Below are positions 42,385 through 50,500 of a stretch of DNA of 64,000 bases, piece by piece. The notes beneath the pieces were generated by a model, which was not told the origin of the DNA, ran no database searches, and was given only the letters and a program-made list of their open reading frames with translations. A program made the translations under genes and the position numbers. Origin of the DNA: Natronomonas moolapensis 8.8.11 (lineage in GTDB: Archaea; Halobacteriota; Halobacteria; Halobacteriales; Haloarculaceae); the NCBI RefSeq assembly GCF_000591055.1, contig NC_020388.1, forward strand, positions 930,001-994,000, in the 5' to 3' direction. Numbering within the stretch: position 1 is the stretch's first letter; each line of letters begins with the position of its first letter.

Positions 42385-43308
42385 GTGCGCTACCGCAACA
42401 CCCTGTTATTTTTAACGCTCGCTTCGGTGTGGGGGTCGGCCTTCATGGCTATCAAGGCCGGCCTCGGCGACCCGACGGACCCGGCGTACTTTTTTACCGC
42501 ACCGGTGCTTTTCGCCGCGTTCCGCTTCGATATTGCTGGGGTGTTGATGTTCGGATACGCGCTCTATGCGACGGATCGGTGGCGACCGAGGGACCGCGCC
42601 GACTGGGCGACGGTCTGCGTCGGCGCCGCCCTCATCATCGCCGGCTATCATGCGCTCCTGTTCGTCGGCGAGCGGGGGACGACGAGCGCGGCGGCGGCGG
42701 TCATCGTCTCGCTATCGCCGGTCGTGACGACCGCGTTCGCACGTCTGTTGTTGCCGGAGGAGCGGCTGACGGCCGTCGGTATCGCCGGCATGGCCCTGGG
42801 ATTCGTCGGCGTGGTCGTCCTCTCGCGGCCCGACCCGGCGAACCTCGTCGGATCGCGCTTCGAGACGCTCGTCTTCGCGGCCGCGCTCTGCTTCGCGCTC
42901 GGGAGCGTCCTGACCCGACGGATCGACGCCGGCCTTCCGGTCGAGACGATGGAGGCGTGGTCGATGCTCCTCGGTGCGGCGCTTATGCACGGTCTCAGTC
43001 TCGCACTCGGAGAGGCGGTCCCCGGCGCCCCGACCGGCGAGGCGGTTGCCGCGCTCGCGTACCTCGCTGTCGTCTCGAGCGCGCTCGGTTTTTTGATCTA
43101 CTTTCACCTCCTCGAACGGCTCGGTGCAATCGAAATCAACCTCGTTTCCTACGTCGCGCCGGCGTTCGCCGCCGTGACTGGACTTCTGTTCCTCGGGGAA
43201 CGCATCGATGCGCCGACCGTCGTCGGCTTCGCGATCATCCTCGCCGGGTTCTCGCTCGTCAAGCACCGTTCGATACGGACTGAACTCCGGCAGTGGTGGA
43301 AGAGCTAA
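42385..43308 (+). CDS. EamA/DMT-family transporter
   Basis: A 307-residue integral membrane protein with ten predicted helices in two five-helix EamA repeats. NTLLFLTLASVWGSAFMAIKAGL begins the first half, and FLIYFHLLERLGAIEINLVSYVAPAFAAVTGLLFLGERI lies in the second. The family exports amino acids or other metabolites; substrate unknown. GTG at 42385 starts right before TM1 (RYRNTLLF); a GTG at 42364 adds seven unlikely residues. An identical copy is at 55746-56669. Confidence 0.88.
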   Translation: MRYRNTLLFLTLASVWGSAFMAIKAGLGDPTDPAYFFTAPVLFAAFRFDIAGVLMFGYALYATDRWRPRDRADWATVCVGAALIIAGYHALLFVGERGTTSAAAAVIVSLSPVVTTAFARLLLPEERLTAVGIAGMALGFVGVVVLSRPDPANLVGSRFETLVFAAALCFALGSVLTRRIDAGLPVETMEAWSMLLGAALMHGLSLALGEAVPGAPTGEAVAALAYLAVVSSALGFLIYFHLLERLGAIEINLVSYVAPAFAAVTGLLFLGERIDAPTVVGFAIILAGFSLVKHRSIRTELRQWWKS

Positions 43309-43356
43309 AGGCCCGGCGGTAACGCGACCGGAAGCGCCACGCGTCCGTGCGTCGTG

Positions 43357-43581
43357 TCACCGACCGTATCCGTGTCCGGCGATCAACGCGGCGACGTTCG
43401 CGGCCACGAGCGATCCGAAAAGCAGGTATTCCGCCGTCGTTCCGAGCCCGCTGGCCAATAGCGCGAGCGAACAAAATGGCAACAGGACGGCCGACCAGAA
43501 TGCCCCGGCTCTGAGTGGTTCCGGAACCGAGGGACTCCGGGCTGGTGGACCGCGCTCGTTCGTCGGTGTGGAGGGATTCAT
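43357..43581 (-). CDS. Small two-TM membrane protein
   Basis: A 74-residue protein with a polar, proline-rich first ~25 residues and two hydrophobic segments (about 27-46 and 50-68). I do not recognise the family. It converges with the EamA gene. Codon use is ordinary for the genome. An identical copy is at 56718-56942. Confidence 0.55.
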   Translation of the reverse strand: MNPSTPTNERGPPARSPSVPEPLRAGAFWSAVLLPFCSLALLASGLGTTAEYLLFGSLVAANVAALIAGHGYGR

Positions 43582-43752
43582 CGTACTCTCTGGGACGGTG
43601 TGGAGTCACTAATAACCGAACGAGGGTTCGGGCCGTTTCACCGGGCTTCACGATACGGCCGAACCGGGTCGGAACGTTTTATTACTTGACGTACGCCCCG
43701 AAGACGTTTTAAAACATGTTTTGTTGCGGTTTCAGGGGACCGGAGACACCGG

Positions 43753-44178
43753 TCAACCGAGGGTGGCTATCCGCACCTCGTGGGTGCCCGCCGGCGTGTC
43801 GATCGCGGCCGCCTCGTGTACCGCCGCCCGGACGCGCTCGCGCCACGACTCGACTGCGGCCTCGTGGCGAGCTCGGTGGCGCTCGGGCGTGTATGTCCGT
43901 TCCGGACTGGACCGGAGTTCGTCCTCGGTGTCGTCGGGCGAGGGAAACGCCGGTACGGTCCCGAGGAACCGTTCCGGCGGAACGTGTAACGGCTGTGGGT
44001 CCTCGTACTCGCTTTCGGCTCCGTCGAGATGGAGACGGGCCCGCATCCGACCGCTGAACGGCGGCGTCACGCGGAGGACGGCCCCTGCGTCGCGTCGCTC
44101 GTTCGCCTCGATGGCGGTCACGATGTCGTCGGTCGTCACCGCGAGTGCGCGGATGATCGTCGGGTCGTCTGACTCCAC
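43753..44178 (-). CDS. Conserved haloarchaeal protein next to thioesterase
   Basis: A 141-residue soluble protein (GTG start). TIIRALAVTTDDIVTAIEANERRDAGAVLRVTPPFSGRMRARLH in its first half and an arginine/glutamate-rich helical second half recall a haloarchaeal family I tentatively remember as DUF8009. Function unknown. I placed the start at GTG 44178, because residues upstream in the open frame are serine/arginine-rich shadow of the thioesterase gene. It follows that gene by 73 bases. Confidence 0.6.
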   Translation of the reverse strand: MESDDPTIIRALAVTTDDIVTAIEANERRDAGAVLRVTPPFSGRMRARLHLDGAESEYEDPQPLHVPPERFLGTVPAFPSPDDTEDELRSSPERTYTPERHRARHEAAVESWRERVRAAVHEAAAIDTPAGTHEVRIATLG

Positions 44179-44251
44179 ACCCGAATACGGGTCGCCGTCG
44201 GCATCAGCGTGTCGACATCGGACGACCGCGAGTCCGGCGGCCGATACCCGA

Positions 44252-44656
44252 TCAGAGTCCGGGTTCGAACTCGATGAACCGCTCGCGCCACGACTCGGGG
44301 ATCTCGCGCGGTTCGCCTCCGGCGACCGCGACGATCGTCCCGTCGGCGGTCGCCGCCGGGTCCCCGTCGTCACCGGCGAACACGCGCGATCGCATCCGAA
44401 AGCTCGTCTCGCCGACCTCGGTGACGCCACAGGCGACCCGGATCGTTCCGTCCTCGAGCGTCAGCGGGCGGGCGAACTCGACCGACTGGCTCGCGAGTAC
44501 CATCTCCCGTTCCTCCCACGGGACGTCCAACACGCGGTCGAAGTACCGGAGCCTGGCCTGCTCGAGATACGTCGCGTACACCGCGTTGTTGACGTGCCCG
44601 AGGGTGTCGAGGTCGCGAAACCGGACCTGGAGTTCGGTCTCGAACGGAAGTTCCAT
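44252..44656 (-). CDS. 4-hydroxybenzoyl-CoA-type acyl-CoA thioesterase
   Basis: A 134-residue single hotdog-fold enzyme. VRFRDLDTLGHVNNAVYATYLEQAR matches the 4HBT active-site helix, with the catalytic aspartate at position 17. It hydrolyses a short or aromatic acyl-CoA; the exact substrate is unknown. ATG at 44656. A possible two-gene unit with the downstream conserved protein. An identical copy is at 57613-58017. Confidence 0.88.
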   Translation of the reverse strand: MELPFETELQVRFRDLDTLGHVNNAVYATYLEQARLRYFDRVLDVPWEEREMVLASQSVEFARPLTLEDGTIRVACGVTEVGETSFRMRSRVFAGDDGDPAATADGTIVAVAGGEPREIPESWRERFIEFEPGL

Positions 44657-44760
44657 GCCGAACCGTCGGCGAGCGCCTCAAAATCGGTTTCGTTTCGCAC
44701 GCCGGCCACGTCGGCGATGCGTCTTCGAGGTCCGTCGTGACCGTGTCGTCGAAAATGCAG

Positions 44761-44892
44761 TGCCCGGGGAGGGCTCCGAACCCTCGATCTCCGCATGTCC
44801 CAGGAACGAGGCGCAGGCAGCGCCTCGGGACATCGCGGCTACCGCCTCGTACCCTATGAGTGCGGCGCTATGTCCAGCTAAGCCACCCGGGC
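44761..44892 (-). tRNA. Elongator tRNA-Met (CAT) with 58-nt intron
   Basis: The minus-strand exons give acceptor GCCCGGG/CCCGGGC, anticodon stem CCGCA/TGCGG, loop CTCATAA (anticodon CAT) and T arm GAGGG-TTCGGAG-CCCTC. A 58-base intron (44797-44854) interrupts between positions 37 and 38, the canonical archaeal site. Intron-bearing elongator tRNA-Met is known in haloarchaea. An identical copy is at 58122-58253. Confidence 0.92.
44797..44854 (-). other. tRNA-Met intron
   Basis: The intron folds on itself through CGAGGCGC/GCGCCTCG (loop TGCCT), and its ends can form the bulge-helix-bulge cut by archaeal splicing endonuclease. Boundaries are set by restoring the anticodon loop CTCATAA and may be off by a base. 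Confidence 0.8.
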
Positions 44893-45010
44893 TCGTATAT
44901 CGATTGCTCGCTGTTTCCCTTCAACTTTCCTATCTCCCTCTGCTGATTCGGAATGTCACCGACCCGCACGATCACACCCTTTTATGCTGTGGTGCGGGCA
45001 CACCACTGGT

Positions 45011-46033
45011 ATGAGCGAACTGCCCGACCTGCTCTCGGAGACCATCGGCGACGCGGCGATCATCGACACCGTCGACGTCGGTGGCGGGGACGCCATCACC
45101 GTGACGCCCGAACGGACGCACCTCTACCGTTCGGAGGGGCTGTTGCGGGACGAATCCGTCGAGACGTTCGAGCACGCCGTCGAACGGCTCTCGGTTCGAA
45201 CGAAACGTCGAAAGAGTTCGATCGAGCTCGTGACGATGGAGAGCCAGACGAGTTTCACTGTCCCCTCCGACGTCGCGGACTCCGTTGTCGAGGCGATGAT
45301 GGAGGGTATTCTCCTGACCACCGGTGCCGTGACGCCCGAGGAGGAGCTATCGGCGCTGTTCCGGTTCAGCGAACTCACAGTCGTCGTCACCGACCGGCGG
45401 CTCTTCGAACACGTCGGAAGCGCCGTCTGGGACGGGGAGTTCGAGACCGTCGAGTACGCCGAGTTGACCGGCCTCGACTTCGAGCGCGGCAGCGTGGCGA
45501 CGCAGGTCGTCCTCGAGACCGAGGACCGCCGCCGTCGGGTGAAGGTGCCGAACGAACACGCTGGGACCGTCCGCCAGCGGATCGAGGCGGCGGTCCTCGC
45601 GTTTCACGACGTCGCCTCTATCGAGGCGTTTCGAGCGAAACACGCCGAGCCGGAACAGGGGGATGGACGGGCTAATCGCTCGGCAGCGGCCATCGGCGAC
45701 GCCGAACGAACCGAGGCCAACGGCGCCGACGCGGAGGGGGATCGCGACCCGACCGACGGACGCAGCGCCGTCTCCACCAGCCGGTCGCTCCCCGCCGACC
45801 AAGACCCATCGGGGGCGGTGTACCGGCGCGATGCGGAGACCGACGCGGCTCGCGAGGACCCGAAGACACAGAGCACAGCCGACGACCGGGGAACGAACCC
45901 GACGGACGAGATCGACGCCCTTTCGGAGCGCGTCGAGGCGCTCTCGGAACAGGTCGAACGACAGACCGAACTCATAGAAACCCAACAGGACCTCCTCGAA
46001 CGACTCGTCGACGAGCTCCGGCGCGGCCGGTGA
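45011..46033 (+). CDS. Haloarchaeal protein with coiled-coil C-terminus (DUF7115-like)
   Basis: A 340-residue protein. Residues ~1-205 form a beta-rich domain with repeated regulatory-looking segments (IIDTVDVGGGDAITVTPERTHLYR; SELTVVVTDRRLFEHVG). Residues ~210-295 are acidic low complexity, and ~296-340 a leucine-heptad coiled coil. It resembles a haloarchaeal family I recall as DUF7115. The TTTTATGC element (44980-44987) is ~28 bases upstream, fitting a leaderless ATG at 45011. It is followed by tandem repeats that begin within its own stop region. An identical copy is at 58372-59394. Confidence 0.7.
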   Translation: MSELPDLLSETIGDAAIIDTVDVGGGDAITVTPERTHLYRSEGLLRDESVETFEHAVERLSVRTKRRKSSIELVTMESQTSFTVPSDVADSVVEAMMEGILLTTGAVTPEEELSALFRFSELTVVVTDRRLFEHVGSAVWDGEFETVEYAELTGLDFERGSVATQVVLETEDRRRRVKVPNEHAGTVRQRIEAAVLAFHDVASIEAFRAKHAEPEQGDGRANRSAAAIGDAERTEANGADAEGDRDPTDGRSAVSTSRSLPADQDPSGAVYRRDAETDAAREDPKTQSTADDRGTNPTDEIDALSERVEALSEQVERQTELIETQQDLLERLVDELRRGR

Positions 46034-46122
46034 ACGGACCGTCGGAACCTCTACCGCGGCCGGCGAACGGACCGTCGGAACCCCTACCGCGGCCGGCGAA
46101 CGAACCGTCGGAACCTCCGGCG
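46024..46122. repeat. Three 33-bp tandem repeats at a gene 3' end
   Basis: Units start at 46024, 46057 and 46090, each beginning CGGCCGG and containing ACCGTCGGAAC. The first unit carries the TGA of the gene ending at 46033 (CGGCCGGTGA), so the repeat grew from the gene end into the 3' untranslated region. It is repeated at 59385-59483 in copy 2. Confidence 0.88.
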
Positions 46123-46138
46123 AGTCGCTCCCGGCAGA

Positions 46139-46501
46139 TCACTCCCGGCCAGTCACTTTTCGGATACAGGAGGAGCCGAAGGGGCCGTGCTCGCCGGCCT
46201 CGAGTTGCATAAAGTACCCCGTCGAGATCGACGCGCCGCAGCGACGACACTCGAAGTCGCCCTTCCGAGAGATGACCTCGCTATCGAAGCTGAGAAACCG
46301 CCCCGAGACCGGCGTGACTGTCTCGCCATCGCGACGGATGTGTCCGCGGCGTTCGGCCGTCTCGAGGATCGCTCGCGTCGTCTCCGGGTGCGTACTCACC
46401 GTCTCGATCCGGTCGATGACGTCCGGAAGCGACAGTTCGGCGTCCTCGAGGCGGGCGAGCAACTGCACGCCGAGTTCGACTGGGTCGTCCTCTCTCGCCA
46501 C
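46139..46501 (-). CDS. Small HTH/zinc-ribbon protein (DUF5830-like)
   Basis: A 120-residue protein with a winged-helix-like first half (LSLPDVIDRIETVSTHPETTRAILETAERRGHIRR) and a zinc motif in the second half (CRRCGASISTGYFMQL with a later CIRK). It matches the haloarchaeal DUF5830 family from memory. A role in transcription is plausible but unproven. An identical copy is at 59500-59862. Confidence 0.72.
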   Translation of the reverse strand: MAREDDPVELGVQLLARLEDAELSLPDVIDRIETVSTHPETTRAILETAERRGHIRRDGETVTPVSGRFLSFDSEVISRKGDFECRRCGASISTGYFMQLEAGEHGPFGSSCIRKVTGRE

Positions 46502-46647
46502 ACGCCGAGTACGTCGCGGGTGCTCTTATCAGCACGGATCGATACCGGCCGGGGCGGCACGCGATTCGGCGACAGTGCCCGCGACGCCCTGTGTATCGGC
46601 CTCCTGGGACCACAAGACGTTTGTCGCCACGGACGAGTCCTTTTCGC

Positions 46648-47307
46648 GTGCATCGTGCGACCGTCCGACAGCTGCTCGGCCTCGGGATCCTCGGTTCCAT
46701 CGCGGCGGCCGCCGCGCTCTCCGTCTCCCCCGAAGTGCTCCTCGGCGAGATGGACGCCCTCGCCGGTCGCCCCGCGTTGTTCGCGGTCGTCCTTTTCGCC
46801 CTGTATCTCGCCCGGCCGCTGCTCGCGTGGCCCATCAGCGCACTGTCCGTCCTCTTAGGGTACCTGTTCGGTCCCGCGGCGATCCCAGTCGCGCTCGCGG
46901 GAGCCGTCGTCACGACGCTGCCGGCGTACCTGCTCGCGCGCCGGCTCGGCCACGACGCCGGGCTGTTGGCGCGGGTCGGCGACGCCGGGGCGGTGGTCAA
47001 GCGAACGACGGGGAACCTCCGGGGCGTGGTCGCCGTCAGGCTCGCGCCGCTGCCGACCGATCCTGTCTCCTACGCCGCCGGGCTCGCCGGGGTCCCGCTC
47101 CGCCCGTACGCCCTCGGGACCGCGCTGGGCGAGGCACCCTGGGTCGGAACGGCGGTGCTGCTCGGTGCCTCGATGGGGCAACTCGCCGCGACCGGTCCCG
47201 CCGCGAGCCCGCTCGTTCTCGGAACGGCCGCCGCACTCGCGCTCTTGGTAGCGCTGTCGCGGCCCGCCTACCGACGGCTCTCGGGTGAGACGGCCGGAAT
47301 CAGATAA
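46648..47307 (+). CDS. TVP38/TMEM64 (VTT-domain) membrane protein
   Basis: A 219-residue membrane protein of the VTT/DedA-like superfamily. ALYLARPLLAWPISALSVLLGYLFGPAAIPVALAGAVVTTLPAYLLAR contains the conserved FGP re-entrant region, followed by RLAPLPTDPVSYAAGLAGVPLRPYALGTALGEAPW. Proposed family roles include lipid scrambling or transport across the membrane. GTG at 46648 starts immediately before TM1; the frame extends upstream to 46591. An identical copy is at 60009-60668. Confidence 0.85.
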   Translation: MHRATVRQLLGLGILGSIAAAAALSVSPEVLLGEMDALAGRPALFAVVLFALYLARPLLAWPISALSVLLGYLFGPAAIPVALAGAVVTTLPAYLLARRLGHDAGLLARVGDAGAVVKRTTGNLRGVVAVRLAPLPTDPVSYAAGLAGVPLRPYALGTALGEAPWVGTAVLLGASMGQLAATGPAASPLVLGTAAALALLVALSRPAYRRLSGETAGIR

Positions 47308-47325
47308 CTCACCTCTGGTATTCAA

Positions 47326-47451
47326 TTAAAACGTGAACGGATCGCTGCAATCGACGACGACACCGTGTTGTGGGCAGACGTACTTGCAGTGGCGTTTGTA
47401 CATCTGCGCGTCACACATCGGACACGGTCGCCCGCCCGCTTCGTCGTCCAT
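47326..47451 (-). CDS. HVO_2523-type small zinc finger protein
   Basis: A 41-residue protein with CPMC, a middle HCKYVCPQH and a final DCSD, matching the very short HVO_2523 family of haloarchaeal zinc-finger proteins. The ATG at 47451 excludes an arginine-rich upstream extension. Such micro-proteins probably fold only when bound to zinc. Function unknown. An identical copy is at 60687-60812. Confidence 0.78.
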   Translation of the reverse strand: MDDEAGGRPCPMCDAQMYKRHCKYVCPQHGVVVDCSDPFTF

Positions 47452-47546
47452 ACGGGTACTGTGAGCGAGGCGGTCAAAAATCATCGGGCGGAAAAGCACC
47501 GAGCCGAACCGGTGTCCACGCCCCGGCTCCACATTACGCTACCGGC

Positions 47547-50500
47547 TCAACACTCCGACCAGCCGCAGCTCTCACAGGTCTTGCAGCCCTCCGAGTAGTA
47601 CAGCGTCATGCTCCCACAGTCGGGGCATTCGGGTGATTCGCCCGCGTCGATGAGCGACCGTGCCGTGTCGGTGTCGTCGTTCGGCGACGCCGGCGAGCCC
47701 GTCCGTTCGCTCGCTCCCGGGTCCGCGACCGAACCGCCGTCGGTCTCGGGTGGCGTCACGGAGCTATCGTCGACCGGCCGTCCGGTGTCCCCCGACCGGC
47801 TGGCATCGGCGATCTCCGTGAGGTTCTGCTGTTGGGGGTAGGCCTTGTCGACCTCGCCGTCGAGGTAGCGACGCATCGCCGTCCCGATCGCGTCCGGGAT
47901 CGAGTTGATCTGTTCGCCCTTGTCCCAAGCGACTTTCGGCGACCGGATGCCTTGGAGTTCGTCGGCGATCTCCCGGGGATCGACGCCCGAGCGAAGCGCC
48001 GTCGAGATCGTCTTCGCCAGCGCCTCGGTGAACGAGGCGGTGAACCCACCGGAGTTGCCGATGTTCGCGAACAGCTCGAACGGGCGGCCGTCTTCGGGGT
48101 TCTCGTTGATGTTGACGTAGAGCTTCCCGTAGCCCGTGTCGATCCGCTGGGTGACGCCGTGAAGCACGTCGGGGCGGGCTTGCTTCGTGCCGAGTTTGGG
48201 CGAGACGTCGAACAACTCGCGGACGTCGGACTCGAGGACCGCCGCGACTTCCTCGCTGTCGAGGAAGCCCTCGATGCCGCCGAAGATCTCCTCGATGTTC
48301 TCGACGATCGCCTCGGCGGCCTCGGCCTCGTCGGCGAAGTCGGTGTTTTTCGCCCGCGTGGTGAGCACCTGCTTCGACCGGGTGCCGTCGCGGTAGTAGG
48401 TGACCCCCTTGCCGCCGTGGTCGTAAATGTACTCGAAGACCTCCTTTGCGTCCTCCAGCGTCGAATCGTTGGGCGCGTTGACTGTCTTCGAGATCGCCGA
48501 ATCGACGCCCTCCTGACAGGCGACCTGAACGCCCGCGTGGTCCTTCGCCGAGAGGGCCCCCGTCGTCACGAACAACTCGCCGATCGCGCCGGGGACCGTC
48601 GAGAGGCCGTCGATGCCGTCGAACTCGTTTTCGGCCATCTGCTCTTGGGCCTCCCGCTTGACCGCCTCGACGTCGAGGCCGTTCTCCTCTAGGACGCGGA
48701 GGAAGTAGTCGTCGAACTCGACGAGCATCTCGTCGCCCTGGACGTCGTCGGAGACGTTCTTGTAGAAGGCGACGTTGTAGATCGGCTCGCAGCCGCCAGT
48801 GGTGTTGCCGATCATCGAGGTCGTCCCGGTCGGCGCGATTGTCGTCGTGTTGTGGTTCCGCATCGCGAAGCCATCGGCGTACTCGTCGGCGTCGAGACCG
48901 GTCTGTTTCTCGAACCACTCGCGGTACTCGGTGGGATCGGCGTACTTCGAGTCGTCCCACTCCTCGAAGACGCCCCGTTCCTCGGCGAGCTCGTGGGAGG
49001 CCCACTTCGAGCCGTGGTTGATGTGACGCATCACCTGTCGGGCCACCTCGTTGCCCTCCTCGGAGCCGTACTTGATGCCGAGTTGGATGTACAACTGCGC
49101 CAGGCCCATCACGCCGAGGCCGATCTTCCGCATCTCTCGGACCTTCTGTTCGATCTCCGGCACCGGGAAGTCCGACATCGTGACGACGTTCTCGAGGAAC
49201 CGCGTGCCGAGTTCGATGCGCTCGTCGAACGCTTCGACGTCGAGCGCCTCCTCGAGGAAGTCCTCGACGGCGGCTTCGAGGCCGGCGTACTCGTCGCCGT
49301 GGTCGTCGTACCAGACCCGCCAGTCCGGCGCGTCGACGTCGGCGAGCGTCGAGAGGTTGATGTGGCCGAGGTTGCAGGCCTCGTACTCCTCGAGCGGCTG
49401 TTCGCCGCAGTTATGAACCACAAGGCCGTTCGCCACGAACGAATTCGTATCGGGCTCTGTCAGGTCGTAGACCGCTTCGTGGCCGTCGCTCTCGACCGCG
49501 GAAACGGTCGCTTCGAACCGCTCAGTGTACGGCCCACGTTCGTAGTCCGCGAGACGCTCGTCGAGTGTGTCCTGTTTTTTGTCGAGGAGGAATCCGATTT
49601 CCTCCGCAAATCGACCGAGATTGTCCTTCGAAATGACGAGATCGTGGTCTGGCTGCCGCTCGTATTCCGCAGTCCCGCCCGTTCCGTCAGGCATCTCTTG
49701 GACGCCTGCTTCGTGGCGGTTCTCGTAGATCTTACTGAAGATTCCGAAATTAATTAGCAGCCGCTGGACCGATTTCAGCAGGTCCGCACTGGTGCTCGTG
49801 AGCCGAACGGAAACTCCCTTTTCAGAGTTCCCCTGGACACCGCCATCGGCGGAAAACAGCGCACGCAGGTACCCGCGTGCCATCTCCTCGCTTCCGCGCA
49901 TCACGACCTCGGGGACTTGGTGTTTCTCGTCGACGAGACCGGCCTCCTCGGCGTACTCGTACAGCCGGGCGGAACGAATTCGTTGTTCGACGGCCTGCTC
50001 GCCGCGATAATCGTCACCTCTAGCGATTTCGCTGACACCGACCTCGTAGTCGGCGTTACCGACGGGGTCGCGAACGACCTCGTTCACGTCGGCCGCGAAC
50101 GACTCCGAGGCCTCGGCGTCCTCGTCGTAGAAGTTCAGGACGGCACGCTCCTCACCATGTTTGAGATGACCGTCACCGACCAGCCAGCCGAGCACTCGTC
50201 CCTCGGCAGCCGTCCCGTGTCGGCCGAACTCGCCTTTCCGGTTCTGGATGTGGACGGTGTCGCCCGCATCGAGATCGTCGGCTTCAATCCATCCGTCGTC
50301 GGTCATGACCCGGTGGTCGGCAGTCAGACGGAGTTCGTACCCTTCCTCGGTCGTGAGTTTATAAACGTCCTTTTCGCCGGTCTTGTAGACGCTGCTCGCT
50401 TCCTTGACCGTTTCTTCACTCAGACGCCCATCCACGACGACATCTCGAGCCACACCCTGCTCGTAGAGTTCCTCGGCTTCGACGAGGCCGTTGTCGGTAC

